DNA of 64,000 nucleotides from CAUZIZ01 sp965219005 (GCA_965219005.1 CBDCMS010000002.1:1-64000), one strand, 5' to 3'. Counted from the first letter of the stretch, positions 9,139 to 18,024 are shown. Notes: generated by a model not told the origin, from the sequence alone. Translations and numbers: made by a program.

Positions 9139-9500
9139 TCACGCCGTTGCGGCCGAAATCATGGCCGGAATACCGACGAGGTTGATTGCTCGCCGCATGT
9201 TGTAGGCCAAAGCGGTGAGACTGAACTCCGCACGGACGTTCCCGAGTCGCTGCGTCAGGAAGGCGCCATGGCCCATCCACTGCTTGATCGAACCGAAGGG
9301 ATGTTCGCCCGATTCCCGGCGACGATCCATCACCTCTGGCCGAGCCGCGAGGCGGTCCGCCATCCGGTCCATCGTGGCTTCGTTCTCGTAGCGCACAATG
9401 CGACGGTAGGTGTTCTTTGTGCATCGGTCGCGTACAGCGCACGATCTGCAGGCCGCACGGTTTAGATAGTTGACGAGAATCGTTTCTGAGCGGGTCTTGC
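9139..9500 (-). pseudogene. IS1182-family transposase, C-terminal fragment
   Basis: The fragment reads a Cys-rich piece (NRAACRSCAVRDRC), then TYRRIVRYENEATMDRMAD, RRESGEHPFGSIKQWMGHG and FSLTALAYNMRRA, the conserved C-terminus of IS1182-type DDE transposases. It is clearly related to, but not identical with, the intact copy at 12660-14099. The upstream side ends where the O-methyltransferase-like gene remnant begins, so the junction near 9500 is a deletion endpoint. Confidence 0.8.
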
Positions 9501-9504
9501 CGGC

Positions 9505-10329
9505 GGTTTCCCGTTAAGAGTTAGCGGCGGCACATTGATTTTCAGATGGCGCTGTTCGTCCAGAAAAGCACCCATATTCTTGTCTTTGAGGACCGTCCTT
9601 ATTTGTTGTGCGCAAGGTTCGTCGGCGATAGCGCCGCCGAGCGTGATCATAGGCGCGTTATCGCTATACCCGATATTGAACAGAAGGAAGGAGGACTTCG
9701 CCCTCCCTTCCCACCATGCGCACCTGCCGATGCATGTGAGTGAACAGCACTGAAACCAGGTATGGGGGATACCCGGATCCCTGCGCTGCCGCTTTTGGAA
9801 TGTGGGCAGGAATAAGATCCCCTGCTTCGGCCCGCATTCTATCGGAAAAGTTTTCGTATTTGTTGGCGTTTTCATCGTGGGTGGGCAAGCTGCCACGGTG
9901 TGCATTGACGGTCACTACGATAATGCTGCCAGCCGGCGCTCTGCGGCAGAGCGTGGACAAGTCCTCTAATACCGGGCCTCCCAGGCTGGAATCGTAATCG
10001 AGCCAGACCAGAAGAGGCAGCTTTTCCAGATCTAGGTCGGACAGCACTGTCTGGCTGTCTCCGTGAATTACGCTGACGCAGGCGTAAGGCTTGTTGAATT
10101 CGGCGCGGCTAGCGAGAATCTCGTCCTGCTCGATCGATATCATGTCCTCGATTAGCAGGTATCTGTGGGCCATGACGAAATCGACGAACCAGGGCGCGCC
10201 GAGCCCGATATAGCGGTAACCGGGAAGATTCAGGACAGGCGATAGTACCGAGAGAACCTCGAATATCAGTTTGCGTTCGACAGCCTTGTTCGGCCTGATC
10301 GCGTAGTTGATATAATCAGAGGAAACCAT
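9505..10329 (-). pseudogene. Conserved methyltransferase-like protein, frameshifted, partner of an HSP90-like ATPase
   Basis: The first 215 codons are intact from ATG 10329: YINYAIRPNKAVERKLIFEVL, RYIGLGAPWFVDFVMAHR, VWLDYDSSLGGPVLEDL and IIVVTVNAHRG, a Rossmann-like pattern that resembles O-methyltransferase-type folds. Near 9685 the frame shifts and the natural C-terminus continues in the other frame (FNIGYSDNAPMITLGGAI, KDKNMGAFLDEQRHLKI) until it meets the IS1182 fragment. The gene starts three bases after the stop of the ATPase gene, so they were an operon. From memory, such pairs occur in accessory and defence-like loci; a specific function is not established here. Confidence 0.55.
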
Positions 10330-10332
10330 TTT

Positions 10333-10980
10333 CTATTCCTCCATCTCATTTTCGACATAATAGTCGAAGGTTCTTTCTCCGACCGCGCGGTAAGACATAT
10401 TGCCCCGTCCGAGCGCCTTTCTGACCTTGTTCACCTCGGCGAGCGGCTTCTGGTAGAGGATGTTTGCCATCTTGATTTTCGGGGCTTCGGGTACAGTGGG
10501 AACTTTTAGCACGAGGCTTTCCGCAACCTGAAAGAACGGTACGCTTGCCGCGGCCAGTTCCTTTGCACGCGCGCCGTTAAGGTCGGCCTTGCGCTGGTTG
10601 GTGTACTCGATCCACGGACGGGTCGCCTTTTTCATTTCGTTTACGGCGCGCCGGTAGAGCGGAGAGCTTTCATCGACATCGCGCTTGGTCGTCGTCCATG
10701 GAAGAAGATTCGGATCTCTTGCATGGAAAAGGACCATTCCCATGAGGCCATTATATTGATAATGCCAGCGGGGAAATCCCTCATCTCCCCATACGGTACG
10801 TTCTGTTTTGTCGGCAGGCAGCACGATGCGATCATTGCCAGAGAACGAACCAGCCGTAATAGCCTGTCTCGGAACGATCTGACGGTTCAAGCTCAACCGC
10901 GCCGCCGCGCTTGCCGAGTGGCGTCAGCTCGGTGCGGCCTAATTCCCTGTCGTCGGTGGAGAACTCAGTCCTTGCGACTT
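10333..10980 (-). pseudogene. HSP90/GHKL-like ATP-binding protein, C-terminal remnant
   Basis: The carboxyl part of a large ATP-binding protein is recognisable: STDDRELGRTELTPLGKRG and GYYGWFVLWQ in one frame, then, after a frameshift near 10838, NDRIVLPADKTERTVWGDEG, WHYQYNGLMGMVLFHARDP and TTKRDVDESSPLYRRAV. The nucleotide-binding N-terminus (Bergerat fold) is absent: the sequence stops at a junction with a methyltransferase remnant near 10985. It forms a two-gene unit with the downstream methyltransferase-like gene (3-bp gap). The assignment to the HSP90-like superfamily rests on family memory of the C-terminal region, so it is moderate. Confidence 0.45.
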
Positions 10981-11016
10981 TCCTCTGACAGTGCCGTCTG
11001 GAGACATGAGTCGCCC

Positions 11017-11413
11017 CTACTTCCTGCACTGCAGAAAAATGACTGGCGGATCGTCGAGAAAGTCGTCCCAATAGTCCATCGGGCCGTCCCATTCCGGGGA
11101 CAGCTCCGGCTCAAGCCATTCGATGGCCCGCAGGCCGGCGGCCTCCAACGCTCGTTCGTGCACAGCGGGGCTGAGGTAATAGTCTACCCAAACCGATCAT
11201 CCCGCTGGATAAATCAACACCGACTACTCGGGCAGCGCCCCTCTCTCTGACGAGACGAGAGTAGAAGCCTTCCCCACAGGCGAGGTCGAGAACCGACTTT
11301 CCTCTTACTTTGCCCAGCAGCTTCAGCAGCGAATACCGCTCTATGTAGGTCCGCCACGGGGCAAGCTTCGAACGCTTATACTCTTTTGCGACCGCATCGT
11401 AGTCGGTGCTCAT
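11017..11413 (-). pseudogene. Class I SAM-dependent methyltransferase with internal deletion
   Basis: The N-terminal half is clear: YDAVAKEYKRSKLAPWRTYI, then motif I (SVLDLACGEGFYSRLV) and VVGVDLSSGMI, the cofactor-binding part of a ubiE/COQ5-like methyltransferase. Directly after it the sequence jumps, in another frame, to the C-terminus of the same kind of protein (YYLSPAVHERALEAAGL, WLEPELSPEWDG, PPVIFLQCRK), ending at a TAG at 11017-11019. The middle third, including the substrate-binding part, is missing. The start at 11413 is the ATG before STDYDAV. Substrate unknown. Confidence 0.65.
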
Positions 11414-11438
11414 GAAGACTATCCTCAAATGGACCAGT

Positions 11439-12335
11439 TCAGTTACCGAACAGGCGTTTGACTGTAAGCGCCAGGGTCCAGTAACGCGCGCCGGTGAACG
11501 TATTGTGGTTGGGTAAGTCGGGGTCCCGTTTGTGAAATGGGTGAAACGAGTATCCACCGCTGGATTCGATGGCGCCCATCATCGAGTACGTCAGCTTCAG
11601 TCCCAACAATGTCTTGGTGTTCAGGCCGTAGTCGGCTCCGGCGTACAGGTGCCCAGCCAAGACCGTGTCGGAGAGGTCGGCGTCCTGGCGGCTGTTGTAA
11701 AACGACAGGGGAGGATCGTAAGCCTGAGCATTGCCCGACGTGTCCTCGTAATCGGTGGAGAAGTGCACCCCGGACACCTTGACGAAAGCGGGACCTAGCC
11801 CAGCTCCTAAGTATGGAGAAATCCCACCGAACGCACCCGGAAAATCGTAGTACGCATTGAGCGAAAGGGTGCTGACGGAGAGATGGTCGATTGAGGCCCG
11901 GGCATTGGATATGACCGTGCCGCCGCTCCTTTCTTCCATGGGCATCCCATCGTAATCGGTGATGCCACGGAATATCTGGTTAAGGTTGTTCTTCCGCTGC
12001 GTGAGCGATAGCTCCAGGCGGATACGATCGAAAATGCGACCGGCCGAGATCTCGAACGCGGCTCCCGCGTCCGCGTCGATACCGTAACGCCAGTGGTATC
12101 CGGAGATTTCGGGAACAGGGTTCGCATCGAAACAAGCGTCTGTCGGATAGCAGGTCGTCTCCCGATTCCAGCCCTCCTGGTCCAAGTCGGATGCCCAATT
12201 CGATCCGATGCCCCCGCCGATGTACCACCCGGAGCGCAGTGAACCTCCAGTCCCGCTCTGGGCCAACAAGCCGGAGCCGGGACCGAGCACCAGAATTCCG
12301 CAGACGGAGGATGCGATGAACGATGCAAGACGCAT
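11439..12335 (-). CDS. Outer-membrane beta-barrel protein
   Basis: A 298-residue exported protein. It begins with a signal peptide (MRLASFIASSVCGILVLG to LLAQS) and continues as alternating amphipathic strands with many Gly, Tyr and aromatic belts (SGWYIGGGIGSNWASDL, LSLNAYYDFPG, ISPYLGAGLGPAFVKVSG). The last strand is RYWTLALTVKRLFGN; I take it as the terminal beta-strand although it does not end in Phe. Two Cys (CYPTDACF) in an early loop probably form a disulfide. No neighbour suggests a substrate. It stands alone between a methyltransferase remnant and an IS1182-like element. Confidence 0.75.
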   Translation of the reverse strand: MRLASFIASSVCGILVLGPGSGLLAQSGTGGSLRSGWYIGGGIGSNWASDLDQEGWNRETTCYPTDACFDANPVPEISGYHWRYGIDADAGAAFEISAGRIFDRIRLELSLTQRKNNLNQIFRGITDYDGMPMEERSGGTVISNARASIDHLSVSTLSLNAYYDFPGAFGGISPYLGAGLGPAFVKVSGVHFSTDYEDTSGNAQAYDPPLSFYNSRQDADLSDTVLAGHLYAGADYGLNTKTLLGLKLTYSMMGAIESSGGYSFHPFHKRDPDLPNHNTFTGARYWTLALTVKRLFGN

Positions 12336-12494
12336 AAATGTTAATAATAACGCCTCTGTCTGATGATCCCTTGGTAATGACGGCCACCTTGAGCCTGGTG
12401 AGCCCCCGGTTATAGAGCGTGCTCTAATGAGAGGGGACTTTATCGTGAATCAGCATGGCCCAGGGTAAAACCCCAATGGTTGCAGAACCGCTCG

Positions 12495-14156
12495 AGACTG
12501 TGTGAAAAGTAGCCCCGAGTCGAATTTTGCGGTGTGAGAAGCCTGGGATTTGGGCCGTGAGTGGATTGTCGTCGATTCGCTGATGCCATGCGCCCTGATG
12601 CGTTGCAACAGGCCCTTTGGGGGGGCGATTCCAGCTGGTTTGAACGCCCCACACGGCGATCACGGACGGACCGCGGCGATCAGTTCCGGGATCCCGACCA
12701 AGGTTGTCGCACGGCGGATGTTGTAGGCCAGAGCGGTCAAGCTGAACTCACCCCGAACGTTCTCGAGCCTGCGCATCAGAAACCCGCCATGGCCCATCCA
12801 GTGCTTGATCGAGCCGAAGGGGTGCTCGGCGGACTCCCGGCGGCGGTGCAACACTCCGGGCCGGTCGGCGAGGCGCTCTGCCATGCGGTCCAGCACCGCC
12901 TCATCCGCGTACCGTCCAATGCGCCGGTAGCTGTTACTCGTGCACTGCACCTTCAAAGCGCAGCCCCGGCAAGCCCCGCGATTGGCGTAGTGCGTCAACG
13001 TCGTGTCGCGCACCCTGCTGAGGTACAGGGGCTTGAGTTGCTGCCCGTTCGGACAGGCGTAAGTGTCGGTTCCCGCGTCGTAGCGGAACCGCTCTTTCGG
13101 AAAGCGACCCCTGCGACGGGCCGGGCTGCGCCGTGGCTTCGGCACATACGGCGTGATCCCCGCCGCCTCGCACCCGGCGATGTCCTCGACCTTGAAGTAT
13201 CCCTTGTCAGCCACCGCCTCGATCCGCTCGACGCCGAGGCTCGTGCGTGCCGCGCGCGCCGTCTCGGCCAACAGCCCGAGATCGGAAACCTGACTATGCA
13301 CCTGCTGCTCGGCAATCAGCTTGTGCTTCGTGTCCACCGCGATCTGCACGTTGTACCCCACTCCCACGCCAGTGCCGCTGTGCATCGCCCTGGCGTCGGG
13401 GTCGGTCAGCGAGAGTTGGTTCTCGCCACTCTCCTGCAACGCCTTACGGTGCGTTTCGAGACGCGCCTGGCGCTCTCGCAGCGCCGTAATCTTCTGTGCC
13501 AGATCCCGCCCCCGCCCCTTGCTGGGGCTCGCATCGGCCATGTCGGCCGCGTCCATCTCATCCATCTGTTGCAGGTACCGCTCCAGCCGTTCCTGGCTCG
13601 CCGCCAGATCGCGCCGCAGCTTGGCCCCGGTGAAGTTTCGGTCCCGGCTGTTCACCGCCTTGATCCGCGTGCCATCGACCGCGATCAACTCCCGGCCGAA
13701 CAGTTCCAGGCTCCGGCACACCTTCACGAAGTCACGGAACACTTGCCGGAACGCCTCCCGGTTCTCGCGCCGGAAATCCGCAATGGTCTTGAAGTTCGGC
13801 CGCAGGCGGCGCAACAGCCAGATCACCTCCAGGTTGCGGTGGGTTTCCGCCTCCAGCCGACGGCTGGACCGCACCCGGTTCAGATACCCGTAGATGTACA
13901 GCTTCAGCAAGTCGGAGGGATCGTACCCCGGGCGCCCTGTCTCTTTCGGCTCCGCTCGTTCGAACCCGGCCCCAGCCAAGTCGAGACTGTCGACGAAAGC
14001 GTCGATGAACCGCACTGGGTTGTCGGGACCCACATAGTCGTCTACCGTGTCCGGCAGTAGAAGCACCTGTGCGCGATCTGTCCCTGTGATGTGTGCCATG
14101 CCCCATTCTACCTCCAGTAGGCAGGGGGGGCCTCCCGGTGGCTTTTCACACAGTCT
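12495..14156. mobile_element. IS1182-family insertion sequence, complete
   Basis: About 1.66 kb with 15-bp terminal inverted repeats, AGACTGTGTGAAAAG at 12495-12509 and its exact complement at 14142-14156. It contains one uninterrupted transposase gene on the minus strand. About 165 bp separate the stop codon from the left end and about 40 bp separate the start codon from the right end. The same end sequence with one change marks the older remnant at 7249. Confidence 0.8.
12660..14099 (-). CDS. IS1182-family transposase
   Basis: Full-length 479-residue DDE transposase. The N-terminal DUF772-like region contains VDDYVGPDNPVRFIDAFVD, GRPGYDPSDLLKLYIYGYL and the helical stretch RSSRRLEAETHRNLEVIWLL. 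The catalytic Asp is in LIAVDGTRIKAVNS, the second in EAVADKGYFKVEDI, and the Cys-rich insertion NRGACRGCALKVQC precedes the C-terminal RRESAEHPFGSIKHWMG with the catalytic Glu. I placed the start at MAHITGTDRA (14099), just inside the terminal repeat; the frame is open to 14171, beyond the element. It appears intact, so this element may still be able to move and could also act on the ends of the 7249 remnant. Confidence 0.85.
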   Translation of the reverse strand: MAHITGTDRAQVLLLPDTVDDYVGPDNPVRFIDAFVDSLDLAGAGFERAEPKETGRPGYDPSDLLKLYIYGYLNRVRSSRRLEAETHRNLEVIWLLRRLRPNFKTIADFRRENREAFRQVFRDFVKVCRSLELFGRELIAVDGTRIKAVNSRDRNFTGAKLRRDLAASQERLERYLQQMDEMDAADMADASPSKGRGRDLAQKITALRERQARLETHRKALQESGENQLSLTDPDARAMHSGTGVGVGYNVQIAVDTKHKLIAEQQVHSQVSDLGLLAETARAARTSLGVERIEAVADKGYFKVEDIAGCEAAGITPYVPKPRRSPARRRGRFPKERFRYDAGTDTYACPNGQQLKPLYLSRVRDTTLTHYANRGACRGCALKVQCTSNSYRRIGRYADEAVLDRMAERLADRPGVLHRRRESAEHPFGSIKHWMGHGGFLMRRLENVRGEFSLTALAYNIRRATTLVGIPELIAAVRP

Positions 14157-14497
14157 GGCTCCTTTGTGCAACCCACCGAAAGAGTGAGGACATGACAGTC
14201 GTCGTTCATGCCTATAATAGAAGGCCAGCAGCGAGCGGGATGAAAACCTTGTCGCGAGGGGAGGCGACCGGGTCCACCGGTTCGAGATCTAACAAGCGCC
14301 AAAACGTCCAGGACAACATCAAGGCTTTTCTTGCGGAATTGACTACCTGCTGCAGAGGGCGGCTCCGCTTGACTCGGGAGCACTGCAGAGAGAGCCCACA
14401 GCGGGGCGGAATCCCTCCAATGGTGGTTGCCTACCGATGGGAAAACGCACTCACGGGGCGGATAGGGCCGTTTTATCTTTCTGATTTTTAGTGTTAA

Positions 14498-15074
14498 GTT
14501 TCTCCCCAGGATGAGGAAATCAGTGTCTTTACGAGACGGCATCCTTTGGATCGGGCGGCTCCCCCCAATGAAGCTCATCGGGCACTCGCAGATCTTCAAT
14601 GCGGTGGGCGCATTCACAAACTGGTCACGCAAAACATCGATGGTCTTCACCAGCTGGCCGGACATCCCCGCGACTCAGTGATCGAACTGCACGGAACGAA
14701 CCGTCTTGTCCAATGTGTGCGCTGCAACCAGAAATCTGACCCCGAACCCGCCTACGGAGCCTTTCACAGTACAAACAACCCGCCACTTTGCGAGTGTGGC
14801 GGCTTTCTCAAGCCTGCCACTGTCTCCTTTGGACAGAATATGCCCCGGGAACCCATGCGGAAGGCCCTCGAGGCTGCAGGACAGGCCGACCTTGTGGTGT
14901 CGAGCGGCTCTTCGCTTACCGTGGAGCCGGCTGCTTCTGTCCCCCTCACTGCCAGGCAATCGGGCGGGACCCACGGCCCACGATGGCTGTGTCGATCTGG
15001 TCATCAATCGAGACGTCACCCGAGTCCTGCCGGAGGTCGCCGGAAAAATTCTGAAACAAGAAGCGGCTCGTTAA
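14498..15074 (+). pseudogene. Sir2-family NAD-dependent protein deacylase, broken
   Basis: Sirtuin sequence is unmistakable: NEAHRALADLQ, LVTQNIDGLHQLAG (with the NID motif), VIELHGTNRLVQCVRC (catalytic His and the first zinc Cys pair), CECGGFLKPATVSFGQNMP (second Cys pair) and SGSSLTVEPAASVPL. The N-terminal NAD-binding Gly motif (GAGxS) is missing, because the frame is closed by TAA at 14495-14497. Near 14965 the frame shifts and the C-terminus (LVINRDVTRVLPEVAG) finishes in another frame with TAA at 15072-15074. Sirtuins remove acyl groups from lysine using NAD; this copy cannot bind NAD properly. Its stop lies 8 bp before the receptor gene. Confidence 0.75.
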
Positions 15075-15082
15075 ACTCTGCT

Positions 15083-17014
15083 ATGGCCTCGATCAAAACC
15101 TCTGTGGCGACGGTCCTGCTTGTCACGGCATCCTTCTCGGTCGTTCATCTGCAAGGCCAGCGCCCGGGCTCTACTCCTCAGGCCCCGGAACCTGAGCCGG
15201 CGGTGGTTACGGTTTCCGCGCAGCAGCTTCCGCTGGACAAGATCTCCGCTTCTGTTTCGGTGATTTCTCGGAGTGACATTGAAGCCAGCCAGGCGGAGAC
15301 AATTGTCGAGCTGTTGCAACACACGCCCTTCGTCTACGTGTCTCAAATTGGGGGCCGCGGGGGATTGAGCACAGCCTCGATTCGTGGCGGGGATGCCAAC
15401 TTCACTCTGATCATGATTGATGGGATTCCGCTGAATGATCCCACCAACATTCTGGGCGGCTCGTTCGATCTGGCAGCCCTCAGCCTCGACCGGATCGATC
15501 GAATCGAAGTCGTTCGGGGTCCAATGTCCGTGCGCCACGGATCGGAGGCCATTGCCGGGGTGATCAATATCATCACTAGAAAAGGAGAAGGGACACCCGA
15601 GGCCGCTTTCGATGTGCTGGGCGGGTCGTTTGACACATGGCAACTGGGAGTTCGTAGTCACGGCCGGCTCAAAGCCTGGCACTATTCCCTTGGCGTTTCC
15701 CATCTGCAGGTTGGCGAACAGGTTGAAAACGAAGATCTGGAGCGGACTTCCTTCTCTATTAACACCGGAGTGAGCCTGGGTGGAGAGTCGGCCCTCGACC
15801 TTCATTTTCGCCGCCACGACCGCCAGGCTCAGGGTTTCTCCCCGAACGGAGGGGGACCCGAGTTTTCAATACTGCGTGACCCACAGCGGTCCGATGTCGA
15901 AGAAACGGTTTTCGGTGCTACCTGGCTTCAGGAGTTCACCGGAAGCTGGTTCCAGCGACTCCATTTCGACTACTACAAACGCCTGGAAGACACCCTGACG
16001 CCTCCCATCCTGGACCAGATTCCCCCCAGTTTCAGTTCGCGGCCCGGGATCGACTCGCAAAGTGACTTCGAGCGAACCCGCATTCAGTTCGACCACTATT
16101 GGCGTTTAGGATCAGACTGGCAGGCCGGAGCCGATCTTTCCTTCAGACACGAAAACGGCGACGTCAAGGCGGTGATTGCCGATCTCTTCCCGGGCGGTTT
16201 TCAACAAGAGAGAGACACGTGGTCCTGGGGAGGAGAGTTGCGCTATGCCCGGGAAAGGGTCCAGTTCGACATGGGCCTGCGTGTCGACGACAGCGATGAT
16301 TCTGCCGCCGAGACTTCCCCCAGGGTCGGGGGAAGCGTTCGAGTTGGACCGCATCAAACGCGTGTCAAAGCCAGCTGGGCAGAGGGCTTCAAATTACCTT
16401 CCTTTTTTGCACTGGGCGAGCCGAATGTCGGCAATCCCGACCTCAAACCGGAAAAGAGCCGCGGGTTCGATGCAGGAATCGAACAACTTTTCGGAAGCGG
16501 CAAAGGAAGAGTGTCGCTGATTTATTACCGCAACCTGTTTACGGATCTGATTGACTTCAGTCCCGAACAGTTCCGCCTCGTCAACCGCTCGCGGGTACGG
16601 ACTCAGGGGCTAGAAGCAGAGGCCCGGGGCCGGCTGACGGGATCCGTGCAGATCGCCGGTCACCTCACTTATGTCGATTTTGAGATCGAAGGATCGGATG
16701 AACCTCTTCGCGACCGTCCCCGCTGGCGAGGAGGTGTTCGCCTGGACTGGCGCTTCCATCGCCGCGCCCAGCTCCATTTCGACAACTCCTGGGTGGGAGC
16801 ACGTTACGATTTCCAGATCCCGGTGCCCGAGCAGGACCAGGTGGGAGGCTACGCACTCACCGCCCTGGCTGTGAGTTACCGTCCGGTCGAGGATCTGACC
16901 CTGTTTGCGCGAATCGACAACTTACTGGACCGTCAGTTTCACCACTTCGTGGGGTTTCCGGATCCCGGCATCTACGCCCGTTTCGGGCTGAGATACCGCT
17001 TCCGCTTCCACTAA
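15083..17014 (+). CDS. TonB-dependent outer-membrane receptor, BtuB-like
   Basis: A 643-residue receptor for energised uptake across the outer membrane. A signal peptide (ASIKTSVATVLLVTASFSVV) is followed by a plug domain: TVSAQQLPLDKISASVSVIS as a weak TonB-box region, ELLQHTPFVYVSQIGGRGG, ASIRGGDANFTLIMIDGIPL and RIEVVRGPMSVRHGSEAIAG. The rest is a 22-stranded barrel, with the usual ASWAEGFKLPSFFALGEPNV and NPDLKPEKSRGFDAG signature near residues 425-465 and a final strand FGLRYRFRFH. Plug features resemble BtuB and similar cobalamin or siderophore receptors; the ligand is not evident. ATG 15083 is chosen because upstream codons belong to the sirtuin remnant. No B12 riboswitch is visible upstream. 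Confidence 0.85.
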   Translation: MASIKTSVATVLLVTASFSVVHLQGQRPGSTPQAPEPEPAVVTVSAQQLPLDKISASVSVISRSDIEASQAETIVELLQHTPFVYVSQIGGRGGLSTASIRGGDANFTLIMIDGIPLNDPTNILGGSFDLAALSLDRIDRIEVVRGPMSVRHGSEAIAGVINIITRKGEGTPEAAFDVLGGSFDTWQLGVRSHGRLKAWHYSLGVSHLQVGEQVENEDLERTSFSINTGVSLGGESALDLHFRRHDRQAQGFSPNGGGPEFSILRDPQRSDVEETVFGATWLQEFTGSWFQRLHFDYYKRLEDTLTPPILDQIPPSFSSRPGIDSQSDFERTRIQFDHYWRLGSDWQAGADLSFRHENGDVKAVIADLFPGGFQQERDTWSWGGELRYARERVQFDMGLRVDDSDDSAAETSPRVGGSVRVGPHQTRVKASWAEGFKLPSFFALGEPNVGNPDLKPEKSRGFDAGIEQLFGSGKGRVSLIYYRNLFTDLIDFSPEQFRLVNRSRVRTQGLEAEARGRLTGSVQIAGHLTYVDFEIEGSDEPLRDRPRWRGGVRLDWRFHRRAQLHFDNSWVGARYDFQIPVPEQDQVGGYALTALAVSYRPVEDLTLFARIDNLLDRQFHHFVGFPDPGIYARFGLRYRFRFH

Positions 17015-17081
17015 ATCACCGTTCTCCAGGTGCGGCCAGACCTTCGATTACCCCTTCCCGGGCACAAAAAGAATCCTAAGG

Positions 17082-17324
17082 GTGACCGTCGTCACAGGCA
17101 AATCCCCCATTAACGTCGAACGCACGCAGGCTGGACTTGCCGCGGCACGCGCCCGGGGCCGCAGAGGCGGCCGCCCGAAATCCTTGGACGCTGCGAAACG
17201 CGCTATCGCCGTCAACCTGTACGACGAGAAAAAGCACTCGGTGAAGGACATCTGTGAAGTGATGGGGGTATCCAAACCCACACTCTATAAATACATCCAA
17301 GCAGCGCGCACTGAAACGACTTGA
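17082..17324 (+). pseudogene. Serine recombinase C-terminal fragment (type A)
   Basis: The frame reads the linker and HTH tail of a resolvase or DNA invertase: ERTQAGLAAARARGRRGGRP, then SVKDICEVMGVSKPTLYKYI. The catalytic N-terminal domain is absent. Its sequence differs from the tails at 4785, 17600 and 19719, so it comes from a different recombinase. A GTG at 17082 could start an 80-residue protein but there is no reason to think it is made. Confidence 0.6.
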
Positions 17325-17599
17325 ACCTGGCGTTGTCCCTGGCTCATCAACTCAAGGGCTGTCGTTCGAGGAAATCAGGTGCGTCGGCTCTCGATCTTAG
17401 GAGCTGCCTGTCAGGGTGCAACGCGGCGATCCGACTCAAGGCGACCCAGAGCGGTCTCTAGAGGATCGACGATGCGGTTCGTGGAGGCATGAATCGCGTA
17501 CCCACACTGCGAGCTTGGGGTGCCGCCGCATTTGAGCAAGCGTTTGCGCGCAGAATGTTGCGTCTACGAAAAACGGGAGAGCTAAACGCAACATCCTGT

Positions 17600-17895
17600 T
17601 CAAATACCCCCGCTGGTCCATCTTCAGAGACGCGCTTATCGGACTACTCGCTGCGCTGGCGAACCAGGAGGGCATTCGGCTATCGGATCGTGTGAAAGCC
17701 GGAATGGCGAGAGCACGAATCGAGGGGAAGCACGTTGGACGTCCGCGTTTGGACGATAGAACGCGGCGGCAAGTGCGAGAGCTCCGCGCGCAAAACCCCG
17801 ATATGTCTATTCGGGCCATCGCGAGAGAGACTGAGGTCCCGTACGCTACCACCCGGCGACTGCTCCTTGAGCGCGAGAAGCCACCAGGAAACTGA
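17600..17895 (+). pseudogene. Serine recombinase C-terminal fragment (type B)
   Basis: The frame encodes the long E-helix and tail of a serine recombinase: ALIGLLAALANQEGIRLSDR, VKAGMARARIEGKHVGRPRL, then an HTH with SIRAIARETEVPYATTRRLL. The catalytic domain with its Ser is missing. The stop lies 13 bp before a Tn3-like terminal repeat (17908-17944), the place expected for a resolvase gene at the end of a Tn3-family element. Confidence 0.6.
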
Positions 17896-17907
17896 GCGCG
17901 GTCTCGG

Positions 17908-17944
17908 CTTAGCGTGCGTTTTCGTTCCATTGTTCCTCGACCCC
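17908..17944. repeat. Tn3-family terminal repeat, degenerate
   Basis: The stretch begins CTTAGCGTGCG and ends CGACCCC, matching the layout of the right terminal repeat of the transposon at 21991-22028 (CTTAGCGTGCG to GGAACCCC) at roughly two-thirds of positions. The outer (CCCC) side faces right, so it is the right end of an element that contained the type B recombinase fragment. Confidence 0.5.
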
Positions 17945-17948
17945 CTGC

Positions 17949-18024
17949 CCGTAGAGGGCAGGCGACAGATGGCCGAGATCGAGGTCACGGCCGATCCTCC
18001 CCTCGGCCCGCAGCTGAACGACCT
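17949..18024 (-). pseudogene. Tn3-family TnpA fragment
   Basis: Read leftwards this gives LRAEGRIGRDLDLGHLSPAL, the conserved C-terminal HLSP motif of Tn3 transposases. It is a nearly exact inverted copy of about 70 bp at 21835-21905 inside the larger transposon, but here the reading frame is uninterrupted, whereas the 21.8-kb copy carries an extra two bases. It is wedged between two outward Tn3 ends. Confidence 0.65.

Larger units (their letters stand above)
7249..9500. mobile_element. IS1182-like element remnant, interrupted by an ISAzo13-like element
   Basis: The left terminal repeat AGACCGTGTGAAAAG (7249-7263) differs by one base from the end of the intact IS1182-like element at 12495. 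The matching transposase C-terminus follows on the minus strand at 9139-9500. Between them sits a complete ISAzo13-like element (7344-9040). Removing the inserted DNA leaves about 190 bp between the terminal repeat and the transposase stop codon, close to the 165 bp seen in the intact element. The 5' three-quarters of the transposase and the other terminal repeat are gone. Confidence 0.65.

Noticed and set aside
12561..14060. Forward open frame of about 500 codons
   Set aside because: It lies entirely antisense to the intact IS1182-family transposase and has no recognisable domain.
14108..14665. Reverse frame of 185 codons before the receptor
   Set aside because: It overlaps the sirtuin remnant in antisense and shows no family sequence; the interval 14157-14497 otherwise holds nothing I recognise.
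15000..15082. Cobalamin riboswitch before the BtuB-like receptor
   Set aside because: The bases upstream encode the sirtuin C-terminus and the conserved B12-box is not visible.
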